Part shown: piece after piece, positions 49,426 to 57,572 of the stretch | Numbering within the stretch: the first letter of the stretch is position 1 | Layout of the letters: each line of letters begins with the position of its first letter | Assembly (NCBI RefSeq): GCF_003258605.2 | Contig: NZ_CP031264.1 | Location: 992,001-1,056,000 of the forward strand | Direction of reading: 5' to 3' | Source of the DNA: Peterkaempfera bronchialis | GTDB lineage: Bacteria > Actinomycetota > Actinomycetes > Streptomycetales > Streptomycetaceae | Length of the DNA stretch: 64,000 bases | Notes under the pieces: model-generated | Seen by the model: only the letters and a program-made list of their open reading frames with translations | The model's database searches: none | What the model was told of the DNA's origin: nothing | Translations under genes and position numbers: made by a program

Positions 49426-50186
49426 GCCTCGGAACCCCCATCGCCGCGCCCCGCGCCGCCCGCCGACCTCACCGACGGGCGGCGCCGGGCCGCCGGCGGA
49501 TACCTCGGGTTCCAGGTCTCGAAGACGGCGGTGGTGGCGGCCACCACCGCCAGGCCGAGCAGCCAGCCACCGGCCACGTCGCTGACCCAGTGCACGCCGA
49601 GCGCCACCCGGGTGTAGCCGACGCCGACGACGGAGACCACGGCTGCGGCCAGGAGCAGCGGGCGCCACCGGCGCGGCACCAGCGGGGCCAGGACCAGCAC
49701 CAGCACCGTGCAGCAGGTGGCGGCGGTCATCGCATGACCGGAGGGGAAGGAGAAGCCGGGCGCGTGGGCGACCGGGTCCGGCAGCCGGGGGCGGGCGCGG
49801 GCGACCGCGTGCTTGACCAGCGCCCCGGTCAGTCCGCTCGCGGTGGTGGTGACGGCGGCCCAGGCGGCGAGCCGCCATGCCCGGCGGCACAGCAGCCGGA
49901 CGACGAGCGCGGCCACCAGCAGGCGCATGGTCACCGGGGCCCACACCACCTCGGTGAGGAACCGCAGTGCGGAGACCCAGGCGGGGTGGGACAGGGCCTG
50001 CCGGTGGAGTCGGTCGGCGGTCCCGGCATCGAGGCGGCGCAGCGGTCCCCAGTGGGTCTCCACCAGCAGCAGGACCAGGCCGAAGAGCGCTGCGGTGAGG
50101 AGGAAGGCGACCACGGGCAGCAGCAGCCGCGCCCCCGGCCGCCGGTCGGGGCCGCCGTCTCGGCCGGGGGCGAGCGCCGCCGCCAT
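49368..50186 (-). CDS. PAP2-family membrane phosphatase
   Basis: About 272 residues from ATG 50186 (GGGAG 8 nt upstream); ATG 50201 is an alternative. Five to six membrane segments. The lipid phosphatase motifs are KHAVARARPRLP, FPSGHAMTAATC and YTRVALGVHWVSDVAGG. Members remove phosphate from phosphatidic acid, undecaprenyl pyrophosphate or similar lipids. The 3' end overlaps the chitinase coding sequence on the opposite strand by 58 bases. Confidence 0.88.
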   Translation of the reverse strand: MAAALAPGRDGGPDRRPGARLLLPVVAFLLTAALFGLVLLLVETHWGPLRRLDAGTADRLHRQALSHPAWVSALRFLTEVVWAPVTMRLLVAALVVRLLCRRAWRLAAWAAVTTTASGLTGALVKHAVARARPRLPDPVAHAPGFSFPSGHAMTAATCCTVLVLVLAPLVPRRWRPLLLAAAVVSVVGVGYTRVALGVHWVSDVAGGWLLGLAVVAATTAVFETWNPRYPPAARRRPSVRSAGGAGRGDGGSEAQQVRLEPGVVPRIWVKRW

Positions 50187-50201
50187 CCCACGCACTCCCA
50201 T

Positions 50202-50520
50202 GGGTGTCAGCCTTACCCCTTTCCGGCGGGTGCAGTACGGCTGCCGCCATACGTCCAGGTCGGGCGGCGGGCGGCTTCCGGATGGTGAACCCGACGGCGG
50301 CGGGCATCCGTCTGTACGCGGGCGGCGGGGCGGGGGTGGGGCGCACGGGCAGGAGCGGACGAGTGGGGCGGGGGCGGGGCGGCACAGCGGCGGGCGGCTA
50401 CCGGATGGTGAACCCGACGGCGGCGGGTATCCGTCTGTACAGCGGCGGGGGCGGGGGCGGGGCCGGACCCGATGCGCTGCCGGGCGGGAACGGTCAGCCA
50501 CCGCCCACTAGGCTTCACCC
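50202..50520. other. Divergent intergenic region with a 53-bp direct repeat
   Basis: No known gene. It holds two near-identical 53-bp copies 123 bases apart (50265-50317, 50388-50440), a GC-rich spacer, and the YbaK promoter at the right edge. Confidence 0.5.
50265..50440 (+). repeat. Two 53-bp direct repeats with a 123-bp period
   Basis: Copies 50265-50317 and 50388-50440 differ at two bases. The period is a multiple of three, and one plus-strand frame reads RMVNPTAAGIRLY in both copies, with F/Y and A/S changes next to it. Whether it is translated is unknown. Confidence 0.8.
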
Positions 50521-50997
50521 ATGGAGCATCCGGCAGTTGACCGCGTCAGGGCAGCGCTCAGGGCGGCAGGCGCGGAGGGCGAAGTACGGGTACTGGACGA
50601 CCAGGTGCGGACCGCCGCTCTGGCCGCCGCCGCGCTCGGCTGCGAGGTGGGTGCCATCGCCAACAGCCTGGTCTTCGACGCCGACGGAGCGCCCGTCCTG
50701 GTGCTGACCTCCGGCGCCCACCGGGTGGACACCGCCCTGCTGGCCGCCACCCACGGGCTGCCCGAACTGCGGCGGGCCGCACCGGACTTCGTGCGCGAGC
50801 ACACCGGTTCGGCCATCGGCGGAGTGGCTCCCGTCGGCCACCCGGAGCCGCTGCGGACCTTTGTGGACGTCGCGCTGGAGCAGTACCCGGTGGTCTGGGC
50901 CGCAGCCGGGCATCCCCGCACCGTCTTCCCCACCGCTTACAAGGAGCTGCTGCGCATCACCGGCGGCACGGCGACCGTCGTGGCAGCGGCCGGCTGA
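50521..50997 (+). CDS. YbaK/EbsC-family aminoacyl-tRNA deacylase
   Basis: A 158-residue single-domain protein. VAAIANSLVF-type segment (here VGAIANSLVFDADGAPVLVL), SGAHRVDTALLA and IGGVAPVGHPEPLRTFVDV are typical of YbaK/ProXp editing domains, which hydrolyse mischarged Cys- or Ala-tRNA. There is no ribosome-binding site; TAGGCT lies exactly 6 nt before the ATG, suggesting a leaderless mRNA. Confidence 0.87.
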   Translation: MEHPAVDRVRAALRAAGAEGEVRVLDDQVRTAALAAAALGCEVGAIANSLVFDADGAPVLVLTSGAHRVDTALLAATHGLPELRRAAPDFVREHTGSAIGGVAPVGHPEPLRTFVDVALEQYPVVWAAAGHPRTVFPTAYKELLRITGGTATVVAAAG

Positions 50998-51216
50998 CGG
51001 ACTGTCGGCCGGTCGACCCGCCCGCGGACGGCGCGATGCGGGGGTAGCCGTGCGGGACGGCTTCGTTCGGGTCGCCGAGGCGCGGCGCGGACAGCCGTCG
51101 AAGGCGGCTGCCCGGCTGCGCGCTTCCGGGTGACGACGGGCTCAGGGTGCGGCAGACTCGCTACACAGTCGAACATCTCTTCTACCGAACACCGCCTCTG
51201 TCCGTGGAAGGAACCC

Positions 51217-52155
51217 ATGCTTCTCTCCCCGTTCGGTATGGCACGGCGGATAGCGCCCGCAGCTCTCGCGCTCGCCCTGCTACCCCTGGCCGCCCCCGCA
51301 CCCGCCGCCCACGCGGCGACCGCACCGAAGCTCTGCACCTCGACCGGCGACCCCAAGCTGGCGGCCAAGCTCTCCCAGGACATTCGCACCGCTCTGTCGG
51401 GCCGGGCCGGAAGGGTCTCGGTGACCCTCTGGGACCGGCGCACCGACACCTCCTGCGCGGTGGGCTCCACCTGGCACTACGACTCGGCGAGCGTGGTGAA
51501 GGTCACCGTGATGATGGCGGTGCTGCGCCGGGCGCAGGAGCTGAAGCGGAACCTGACCGCGCGCGAGGACGCGCTGATCACCGCGATGATCACCAAGTCG
51601 GACAACGATGCCACCACGCAGCTGTGGCAGAGCCTGGGCCGCGCCCGGGTGCAGCGGTTCCTCACGCTGGCGGGCCTCACCCACACCACGCTGAACGCCG
51701 GGGGCGCCTGGGGGCTGACCCAGATCACGGCGCAGGACGAGTTGCGGGTGCTGGCCCTGCTGGACGGCGTCAACACGGTACTGACGCCGTCGTCGCGGGC
51801 GTATGGGCTGCGGAAGATGGCGGCCGTGGTGGCGTCCCAGCGCTGGGGCACCCCGGCCGGGGCCCCGACCGGGGTCGGCGTGCATGTCAAGAACGGCTGG
51901 CTGCCACGGGCCACCCACGGCTGGCGGGTGCACAGCATCGGTGACTTCACCCGGACGAACGGGATGAACTACCGCATGGTGGTGTTGACGCAGGACAACC
52001 AGACGATGGCCTATGGCGTGACCACGATCGAGCGGATCGCTCGGGCGATCCACCGCGATCTCAACCCGGGTACCAAGGCGGCCGTCGTCGGGCGCGTACC
52101 GATGCTGGGCCCGCAGCGGTCCGACGGCTCGGACCACGGGTCCTTCCGCCGCTGA
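51217..52155 (+). CDS. Secreted serine hydrolase of the class A beta-lactamase fold
   Basis: A 312-residue exported protein with signal peptide about 1-34. The active-site motifs of penicillin-recognising enzymes are SVVK (Ser92, Lys95), SDN (128-130) and KNGW in place of KTG. The Glu166 region of true class A lactamases is not evident. Could be a weak beta-lactamase or a peptidase-like enzyme acting on cell-wall peptides. ATG 51217 follows GGAAGGA. Confidence 0.85.
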   Translation: MLLSPFGMARRIAPAALALALLPLAAPAPAAHAATAPKLCTSTGDPKLAAKLSQDIRTALSGRAGRVSVTLWDRRTDTSCAVGSTWHYDSASVVKVTVMMAVLRRAQELKRNLTAREDALITAMITKSDNDATTQLWQSLGRARVQRFLTLAGLTHTTLNAGGAWGLTQITAQDELRVLALLDGVNTVLTPSSRAYGLRKMAAVVASQRWGTPAGAPTGVGVHVKNGWLPRATHGWRVHSIGDFTRTNGMNYRMVVLTQDNQTMAYGVTTIERIARAIHRDLNPGTKAAVVGRVPMLGPQRSDGSDHGSFRR

Positions 52156-52214
52156 CGCCATCCGATACACCCGCCCGGCGGCCCCTCCGCCGGGCGGAGC
52201 GGTGGTGACCGGGG

Positions 52215-52562
52215 TCAGCGAGGCTCGGGTGAGGCTGCCGGGGCCGGGCCGGCGAGGGACCGGGCGGCGATGCGGCTGAGGTTGTCGGCGAAGACCTGGC
52301 GGGCGTCGGGGTTGACGCGGGTGAGGGCGACCATGGCGGTGACGATGACGTCGCACAGTTCGGCCTGGACGTCCTCCCAGGTGTGGGAGTAGCCCTTGCG
52401 GGGGTTCTGGCCGGTGGCGCCGATGACGGCCTCGGCGACCTCTCCGGCCTCCTCGGTGATCTTGAGGATCTGGAGGATGGTGCGGGTCTCCGGCGGCAGG
52501 TCGCTTCCGGCGTCGAGCCAGGCGACCAGCGAGTCGACGGTATTCCAGGCGGCGTGGTCCAC
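52215..52562 (-). CDS. MazG-like nucleotide pyrophosphohydrolase
   Basis: A 115-residue all-alpha protein. The metal-binding motif is EEAGEVAEAVIG (about 36-47) and ELCDVIVTAMVAL (about 67-79), the EExxE...ExxD pattern of MazG/iMazG proteins that hydrolyse NTPs or dNTPs to the monophosphate. GTG 52562 has GGAG close upstream. It follows a convergent serine hydrolase gene and stands alone. Confidence 0.85.
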   Translation of the reverse strand: MDHAAWNTVDSLVAWLDAGSDLPPETRTILQILKITEEAGEVAEAVIGATGQNPRKGYSHTWEDVQAELCDVIVTAMVALTRVNPDARQVFADNLSRIAARSLAGPAPAASPEPR

Positions 52563-52686
52563 AGGACTCCGATCGGCGAGGCAGAGCGGGCGGGGCTGGG
52601 TGTCGGAGGCCCAGGGTAGAGCGGATGGCCACGGGCCCCGGGCGCGCGCGGCGCTCGGGGCCCGTGGGGTGCGGGGCGGAGTGGGG

Positions 52687-53757
52687 TCAGGGCAGGGTCA
52701 CGCCGTAGGCGCTCATCGCGGCGGTGACCGGCTGGAAGTAGGTCGTACCGCCGGAGGAGCAGTTGCCGCTGCCGCCGGAGGTGAGGCCGTAGGCGACGGT
52801 GCCGGCGTAGAGGGCGCCGCCGCTGTCGCCGCCCTCGGCGCAGACCGAGGTGCGGATCAGGCCGGAGACGGAGCCCTCGGCGTAGTTGACGGTGGCGTTG
52901 AGCGCGGTGACGGTACCGCTGCGGACGCCGGTGGTGCTGCCGCTGCGGTAGACGGTCTGGCCGACCGACGGGGTCGCGGCGGAGGTGATGGTCTGGTAGG
53001 AGCCGTTGTAGAGGTAGACGTTGGAGGGCTGGGCACCGCTGGTGCTGTACTGCACCAGGGCATAGTCCTTGCCGGGGAAGGTGGAGCGGACCGTGGAGCC
53101 GATCTTGTTGCTCTGCGACGAGTTGGAGTACCAGGTGGACGCCACGTTGCCGCAGTGTCCGGCGGTGAGGAAGTAGTAGGTGGAGCCGCTCCTCACGTTG
53201 AAGCCCAGCGAGCAGCGGTAGCCGCCGCCGTAGATGGCCTCGCCGCCGCCGATGCGCGGGGAGAAGGTGCCGGACACCTTCTCGATCCGGGCGGCGGAGC
53301 CGAGCGCCTCGGCGGCCTTCTCCAGCTTGGCGAGCCTGGCGCCGGTCACCGAGGAGTCGACGGAGATGAGGACCTGGTTGGTGGCGGGGTCCACGGCCCA
53401 GGCGGTGCCGGGGATGCGGGCGGTGCGGTCGAGGACGTCGGTGGCGGCCTTGAGCTGGGCACCGCTGCGGGTGACCAGCTTGGCCTCGGCGCCCTGGGCG
53501 CGCACCTTGGCGGCCGAGGCGGAGTCGGTGACGGTGACCACCAGCCGGCCGCCGTCGACATACGAGCCGGCGGAGTGGGCGTCGCCGAGCTGCTGCTGCA
53601 CCTGGGCGGAGAGGGTGGACACCTGCTGCGGGCTGAGGGCCTGGGCCGGGGTGGCGGCCTGGGCCTGCGGCAGGGCGAGGGCGGTTGCGGCCAGCACCGC
53701 TGCTGCTGCGGTGGCGAGCAGGCTGGTGCGGCGGCCGAGGGTGCGACTGTTCCTCAC
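52687..53757 (-). CDS. Secreted S1-family (streptogrisin-type) serine protease
   Basis: A 356-residue preproprotein. Signal peptide about 1-35, propeptide about 36-165, mature protease starting near [14 protein letters not shown]. Catalytic triad: His201 in LTAGHCG, Asp231 in KDYALVQY, Ser312 in EGGDSGG. GTG 53757 follows CAGGGAG by about 7 nt. Alpha-lytic/streptogrisin enzymes fold with the help of the propeptide and digest proteins outside the cell. Confidence 0.93.
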   Translation of the reverse strand: MRNSRTLGRRTSLLATAAAAVLAATALALPQAQAATPAQALSPQQVSTLSAQVQQQLGDAHSAGSYVDGGRLVVTVTDSASAAKVRAQGAEAKLVTRSGAQLKAATDVLDRTARIPGTAWAVDPATNQVLISVDSSVTGARLAKLEKAAEALGSAARIEKVSGTFSPRIGGGEAIYGGGYRCSLGFNVRSGSTYYFLTAGHCGNVASTWYSNSSQSNKIGSTVRSTFPGKDYALVQYSTSGAQPSNVYLYNGSYQTITSAATPSVGQTVYRSGSTTGVRSGTVTALNATVNYAEGSVSGLIRTSVCAEGGDSGGALYAGTVAYGLTSGGSGNCSSGGTTYFQPVTAAMSAYGVTLP

Positions 53758-53950
53758 GCGGGTCTCCCTGGAGACTTGAGGAGCGGACACGGGGGGCGTG
53801 CCCGGGCCCGCCGGTCGGCGGGCGCGGATTGGCCCGGTACGCGGCAGCCGCCGGGTAAGCGGCCTTACGTCGCGTACATGTCAAGCCGGGATCAGTCTCC
53901 ACGGGCGCTGTCGGAAGTGACAAGTGGTGTTCCCGGCGACTTGTGGCCAG

Positions 53951-53981
53951 TGGCGGGAGTCCGCCGGACGGACTCCCGCCA
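53951..53981 (-). terminator. Terminator of the second ABC importer operon
   Basis: TGGCGGGAGTCCG (53951-53963) pairs perfectly with CGGACTCCCGCCA (53969-53981), 8 bases after the permease stop on the minus strand. Confidence 0.75.
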
Positions 53982-53988
53982 CCCGGTG

Positions 53989-54975
53989 TCACCCCTTGCC
54001 GGCTCCCAGGGTCAGGCCCGCGATGAAGTGGCGCTGGAGCAGGAAGAAGACCAGCACCGTGGGCAGGGCGACCAGCACCGAACCCGCCGCCAGCAGGTTG
54101 TAGTCGGTGAAGAACTGGCCGCGCAGATTGTTGAGCGCACTGGTGACCGGCAGCTTCTCCGGGTCGTTGATGAGCACCAGGGCCCAGAGGAAGTCGTTGT
54201 ACATCCAGGTGAACTCCAGTGTCGCCAGGGCGGCCAGGGCCGGTCGGCAGAGCGGCAGGGTGATCCGCCAGTACTGGGTCCACACCCCGGCGCCGTCCAC
54301 GATGGCCGCCTCGGTGATCTCCTCGGGCAGCGCCCGCATGAAGTTGGTCAGGACGAAGACGCAGAAGCCCAGCTGGAAGGCGACCTGGATGGCGATCACC
54401 CCCAGGTAGGAGTCATAGAGCACCTGGGAGTCGGAGAGCGCGTAGGGCAGCGCGATGTGGTTGAACATCACATACAGCGGCGTCACCAGCACCTGCGGCG
54501 GCAGCAGGTTCCCGGCCGTGAACACGACCAGCAGAAAGACCCCGCCACGGATCCGCACCCGGGCCACCGCGAAGGCCGTGAAGGAGGCCAGCAGCAGGGT
54601 CACCACCACCCCGGGCACCGCGATGATCAGCGAGTTGGCGAAGTGGTGGCCCATCCCGGACTGGGTGAACGCCTGCCGGTAGTAGTCCAGGCTGAGGTGC
54701 CGCGGCAGCGAGAAGTAGCCGTCCCTGGCGGTCTCCTGGTACGGGCGCAGCGAGGCGTAGACGGCGAGCAGCACCGGGGCCAGCCAGCCCAGGGCGACCA
54801 CGCAGAGGAAGGCGTGCAGGACCAGCCGGGCGGGGCGGACCCGGGCCCGGCGGCGGGGGCGGGGGCGGTGCCGTCCGGTTCGAGGCCGGGGGCGGGTGGG
54901 GCGGCGAGTGCGGTCATGGGCGGTCTCCCCCTGCTCCCCGGCGCCGGCGGGCCGGTCGACCGGTGCCCCTGCCAT
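53989..54975 (-). CDS. Carbohydrate ABC transporter permease (CUT1, MalG-like), N-terminus uncertain
   Basis: The conserved body starts at LVLHAFLCVVALGWLAPVLL and contains the EAA loop ITEAAIVDGAGVWTQYW; it ends at 53989. In frame, the first good ATG is at 54975, which overlaps the upstream permease gene by 62 bases and gives a basic N-terminus. Instead, the ATG at 54917 (ATGA overlap with the upstream stop, GGGGGAG 8 nt before) is in another frame, which would meet the body only through a one-base shift in the C-run around 54850-54880. Either a sequencing/indel error or a real unusual start; about 300-328 residues. Confidence 0.83.
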   Translation of the reverse strand: MAGAPVDRPAGAGEQGETAHDRTRRPTRPRPRTGRHRPRPRRRARVRPARLVLHAFLCVVALGWLAPVLLAVYASLRPYQETARDGYFSLPRHLSLDYYRQAFTQSGMGHHFANSLIIAVPGVVVTLLLASFTAFAVARVRIRGGVFLLVVFTAGNLLPPQVLVTPLYVMFNHIALPYALSDSQVLYDSYLGVIAIQVAFQLGFCVFVLTNFMRALPEEITEAAIVDGAGVWTQYWRITLPLCRPALAALATLEFTWMYNDFLWALVLINDPEKLPVTSALNNLRGQFFTDYNLLAAGSVLVALPTVLVFFLLQRHFIAGLTLGAGKG

Positions 54976-55930
54976 TGCCGCTGCCACTGGCGCTGCCGCT
55001 GCGGCCCTCGCTGAGCTCATGGGCGAGGTAGCCGATGATGAAGACGAGCGAGACCCCCAGCAGCAGCACCGCGATGGCCGAACCGAAGCCGATCCGGCTG
55101 GCCTCGCCGATGATGTTGTCGGTGACCAGCACACTGAGCAGTTCCAGGCCGTTGCGGCCGTGGTTGACGGCGTAGACGATGTCGAAGGCGCGCAGCGCCT
55201 CGATGACGGTGATGACACCGACGATGACATTGACCGGCCGCAGGGTGGGCAGCACCACCCGGAAGAACGCCTGGGCCTCGCTCGCCCCGTCGATGGCGGC
55301 GGCCTCCTTGAGGGAGGGGTCGACGGACTTCAGCCCGGCCAGGTAGAGGATCATCACATAGCCGGTGTGCCGCCAGCCGGCCAGCAGCAGTACGGCCCAG
55401 AGGTTGATGCCGGGGTCGCCGATCCAGTCGACCGGGTCGCCGGTGCGCCCGAGCAGGCCGTTGAGCGCGCCCTGGTCCCGGGAGAAGACCAGCTGCGCGA
55501 TAAAGCCGATCACCGCCAGGGAGAGCACCACCGGCAGGTAGACGGCGCTCCGGTAGAAGCGGCTGAAGCGCAGTGAGCGGTCCAGCAGGACGGCGAAGAA
55601 GAGGCCGAGCGGGGTGGCGACCAGGGCGAGGAAGCCCAGCCAGATCAGGTTGTGGCGGACCGCCGGCCAGAACGGCGGGTAGTTGCCGGTGGCGTCGGCG
55701 TAGTTGCGCCCGCCGACGCCGTGGATGGCACCGATGCCGTCCCAGGAGGTGAAGGAGAGGCCGACGGAGGCCAGCGCCGGGCCCCAGACCAGGGCCAGGT
55801 CGAGCAGCACCGGGATGCCCAGCAGCAGGCCCAGCACCAGCAGGTCCCGGCGGCTCAACCGGCGGATGCGGGACCGGCGGGCGCGCGGACCACGGAGGCG
55901 GACGGCGGTCCGGTGGGAGGTGTCCGACAC
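54914..55930 (-). CDS. Carbohydrate ABC transporter permease (CUT1, MalF-like)
   Basis: A 338-residue inner-membrane protein with six predicted segments and the EAA loop LKEAAAIDGASEAQAFFR. GTG 55930 follows GGGAGC. It comes 16 bases after the binding-protein gene and forms the importer with the MalG-like protein. The Ser/Gly/Arg-rich tail is cytoplasmic. No ATPase is encoded nearby. Confidence 0.88.
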   Translation of the reverse strand: MSDTSHRTAVRLRGPRARRSRIRRLSRRDLLVLGLLLGIPVLLDLALVWGPALASVGLSFTSWDGIGAIHGVGGRNYADATGNYPPFWPAVRHNLIWLGFLALVATPLGLFFAVLLDRSLRFSRFYRSAVYLPVVLSLAVIGFIAQLVFSRDQGALNGLLGRTGDPVDWIGDPGINLWAVLLLAGWRHTGYVMILYLAGLKSVDPSLKEAAAIDGASEAQAFFRVVLPTLRPVNVIVGVITVIEALRAFDIVYAVNHGRNGLELLSVLVTDNIIGEASRIGFGSAIAVLLLGVSLVFIIGYLAHELSEGRSGSASGSGNGRGTGRPARRRRGAGGDRP

Positions 55931-55946
55931 GGTGCTCCCCTCGCCC

Positions 55947-57314
55947 TCAGCCCTCGTCGGCGAAGAGGGACTTCTTCTGCCGCTCGATGTCGTTGACCAG
56001 GCCGTCGATGTCCTTGGGGTCGTTGATGAACGTCTGGAGGGCCGGGATCATCACGGTGGAGGCGAAGTCGGGCCGGGTGTCGCGGTCGAGGAACTGCGAG
56101 ACATGGGCCGCGCTGGAGACCAGCTCGACGGCCTTCTTCTGGAGAGCGTTGTAACCGCTGGTGTCGGCGCCGGAGTTGACCGCGATGTTGTTGGGGTCGG
56201 CGGAGATGTAGGTCTCCTCGGCGGCGGGCGTGGCGAGGTAGCCGAGCAGGTCCCGGGCGGCGTCCTTGTTGCCTCCCCGGTGCGGCAGCAGAAAGCCGTC
56301 CATGGGCGCCTCGACCGAGTCCTGGCCCCACTGCGGGTCGATCTCGGGGAAGGCGAAGAAGTCGAGGTCGCCCCGGTCGGCCTCGGCGAACTGCTGGCCG
56401 GGGTGGGGCAGTCCGAAGACGGCCATGCCGGTCTTCTTCCGGGCGAGGCTCTGGGCGGCCTCCTGCCAGGTGCGGCCGTTGGCACCCCGGTCGTGGTAGG
56501 GCATCAGGCCCCGCCAGAGGTCGAAGACATGCCGCACCCTGGGGTCGGTCCAGGACTCCTGGCCGGCCATCAGTGAACGGTGGAACGCATAGCCGTTGGC
56601 GCGCAGGTCCAGGTAGTCGAAGGTGCCCATGGCGGGCCAGCCGTCCCGGTCGCCGAAGGCGAAGGGCACCAGGCCGTCCTTCTGCATCCGCCTGGCGAGG
56701 GCGGTGTACTGGTCGAAGGTCTTCGGCACCTGGTAGCCGTGCTGCCGGAAGACGCTCTTCCGGTAGAAGACGGCCCATGGGTAGAAGTAGTACGGCACAA
56801 AGTACTGCTTGCCGTCCTGGCCGGTGGACTGGTCCTTGAGCGCCTGGGAGAACCCGGTGAAGCCCTGCCAGAGGTCGCTGATGTCATCGAGCAGGCCCTT
56901 CGCCGCGAAGAACTGCATCCGGTATCCGGCGAACCACATGGAGACGTCGTCCGGCCGGCTCTGGAGATAGCGGTTGATGTTCTCCTGGAAGGTGTTGTGG
57001 TCCGTGGTGCGGACCTCCACCCGGTGTCCGCTCTTCGCCTGGTAGCCCGCGATGACGTCGCGGTACGCCTGGCGCGGCAGCGGGTCCGAGGCGTTGGAGC
57101 CGAGCGTGGCGGTGCCGCTGCCGCTGTCGCTGTCGCTGTCGCCGGAGCTTCTGGGGCCGCTGCTGCACGAGGCGAGCAGCGCGGGGAGTGCGACCGCCCC
57201 GGCGCCGGCGAGGGTGGTGCGCAGCAGGGCGCGGCGGGAGAGCCGTGCGGGGGCGGGATGGTGCGTCGTGGTGGACCCGGACGTCGGTGATCCGTCGGCG
57301 GATGAGTGCGCCAT
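55947..57314 (-). CDS. Extracellular sugar-binding lipoprotein of the second ABC importer
   Basis: A 455-residue family 1 solute-binding protein. The N-terminus has SRRALLRTT, a Tat-like twin arginine, and the lipobox LASC with Cys50, followed by a Ser/Asp/Gly linker. The body shows FQENINRYLQSRPDDVSMWF and GGNKDAARDLLGYLATPAAEE. ATG 57314 has GGGAGGGG upstream. A perfect LacI-type dyad lies 35-48 bases upstream, implying sugar-controlled expression. The GH13 and GH1 genes to the right suggest glucosides as ligand, an inference. Confidence 0.9.
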   Translation of the reverse strand: MAHSSADGSPTSGSTTTHHPAPARLSRRALLRTTLAGAGAVALPALLASCSSGPRSSGDSDSDSGSGTATLGSNASDPLPRQAYRDVIAGYQAKSGHRVEVRTTDHNTFQENINRYLQSRPDDVSMWFAGYRMQFFAAKGLLDDISDLWQGFTGFSQALKDQSTGQDGKQYFVPYYFYPWAVFYRKSVFRQHGYQVPKTFDQYTALARRMQKDGLVPFAFGDRDGWPAMGTFDYLDLRANGYAFHRSLMAGQESWTDPRVRHVFDLWRGLMPYHDRGANGRTWQEAAQSLARKKTGMAVFGLPHPGQQFAEADRGDLDFFAFPEIDPQWGQDSVEAPMDGFLLPHRGGNKDAARDLLGYLATPAAEETYISADPNNIAVNSGADTSGYNALQKKAVELVSSAAHVSQFLDRDTRPDFASTVMIPALQTFINDPKDIDGLVNDIERQKKSLFADEG

Positions 57315-57348
57315 AACCCCTCCCGAGGGGGATCGGGGGAACACAACC

Positions 57349-57362
57349 GAACGCAAGCGTTC
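57349..57362. promoter_or_regulatory. LacI-type operator of the second ABC importer
   Basis: GAACGC and GCGTTC are perfect arms around AA (GAACGCAAGCGTTC). The central AACGCnnGCGTT pattern is typical of LacI-family operators. No lacI-type gene is in the window. Confidence 0.65.
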
Positions 57363-57572
57363 AGATCGCACCAACTGATCGGGTCCCTGTCAAGGATCGC
57401 CACCGAATGTCCCCGCCCGCTCCCCGGGACGGCCCACGTGGCACGGCCGGAGATGCGGCGTCGCACGGGCGCCGCCGCAGGGGTGGGGCCGACGGGCTGA
57501 TTCCCACAGGTTCGGACGTAACCGATCAGGTTCCCTCGCTGGGGCGGCACCGTACGGACTGCCGTCGTTCGG

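Noticed and set aside
51217-52155. Beta-lactam resistance gene
   Set aside because: SxxK and SDN are present, but KTG is KNG and the class A Glu166 region is not evident, so only a serine hydrolase of the fold is supported.
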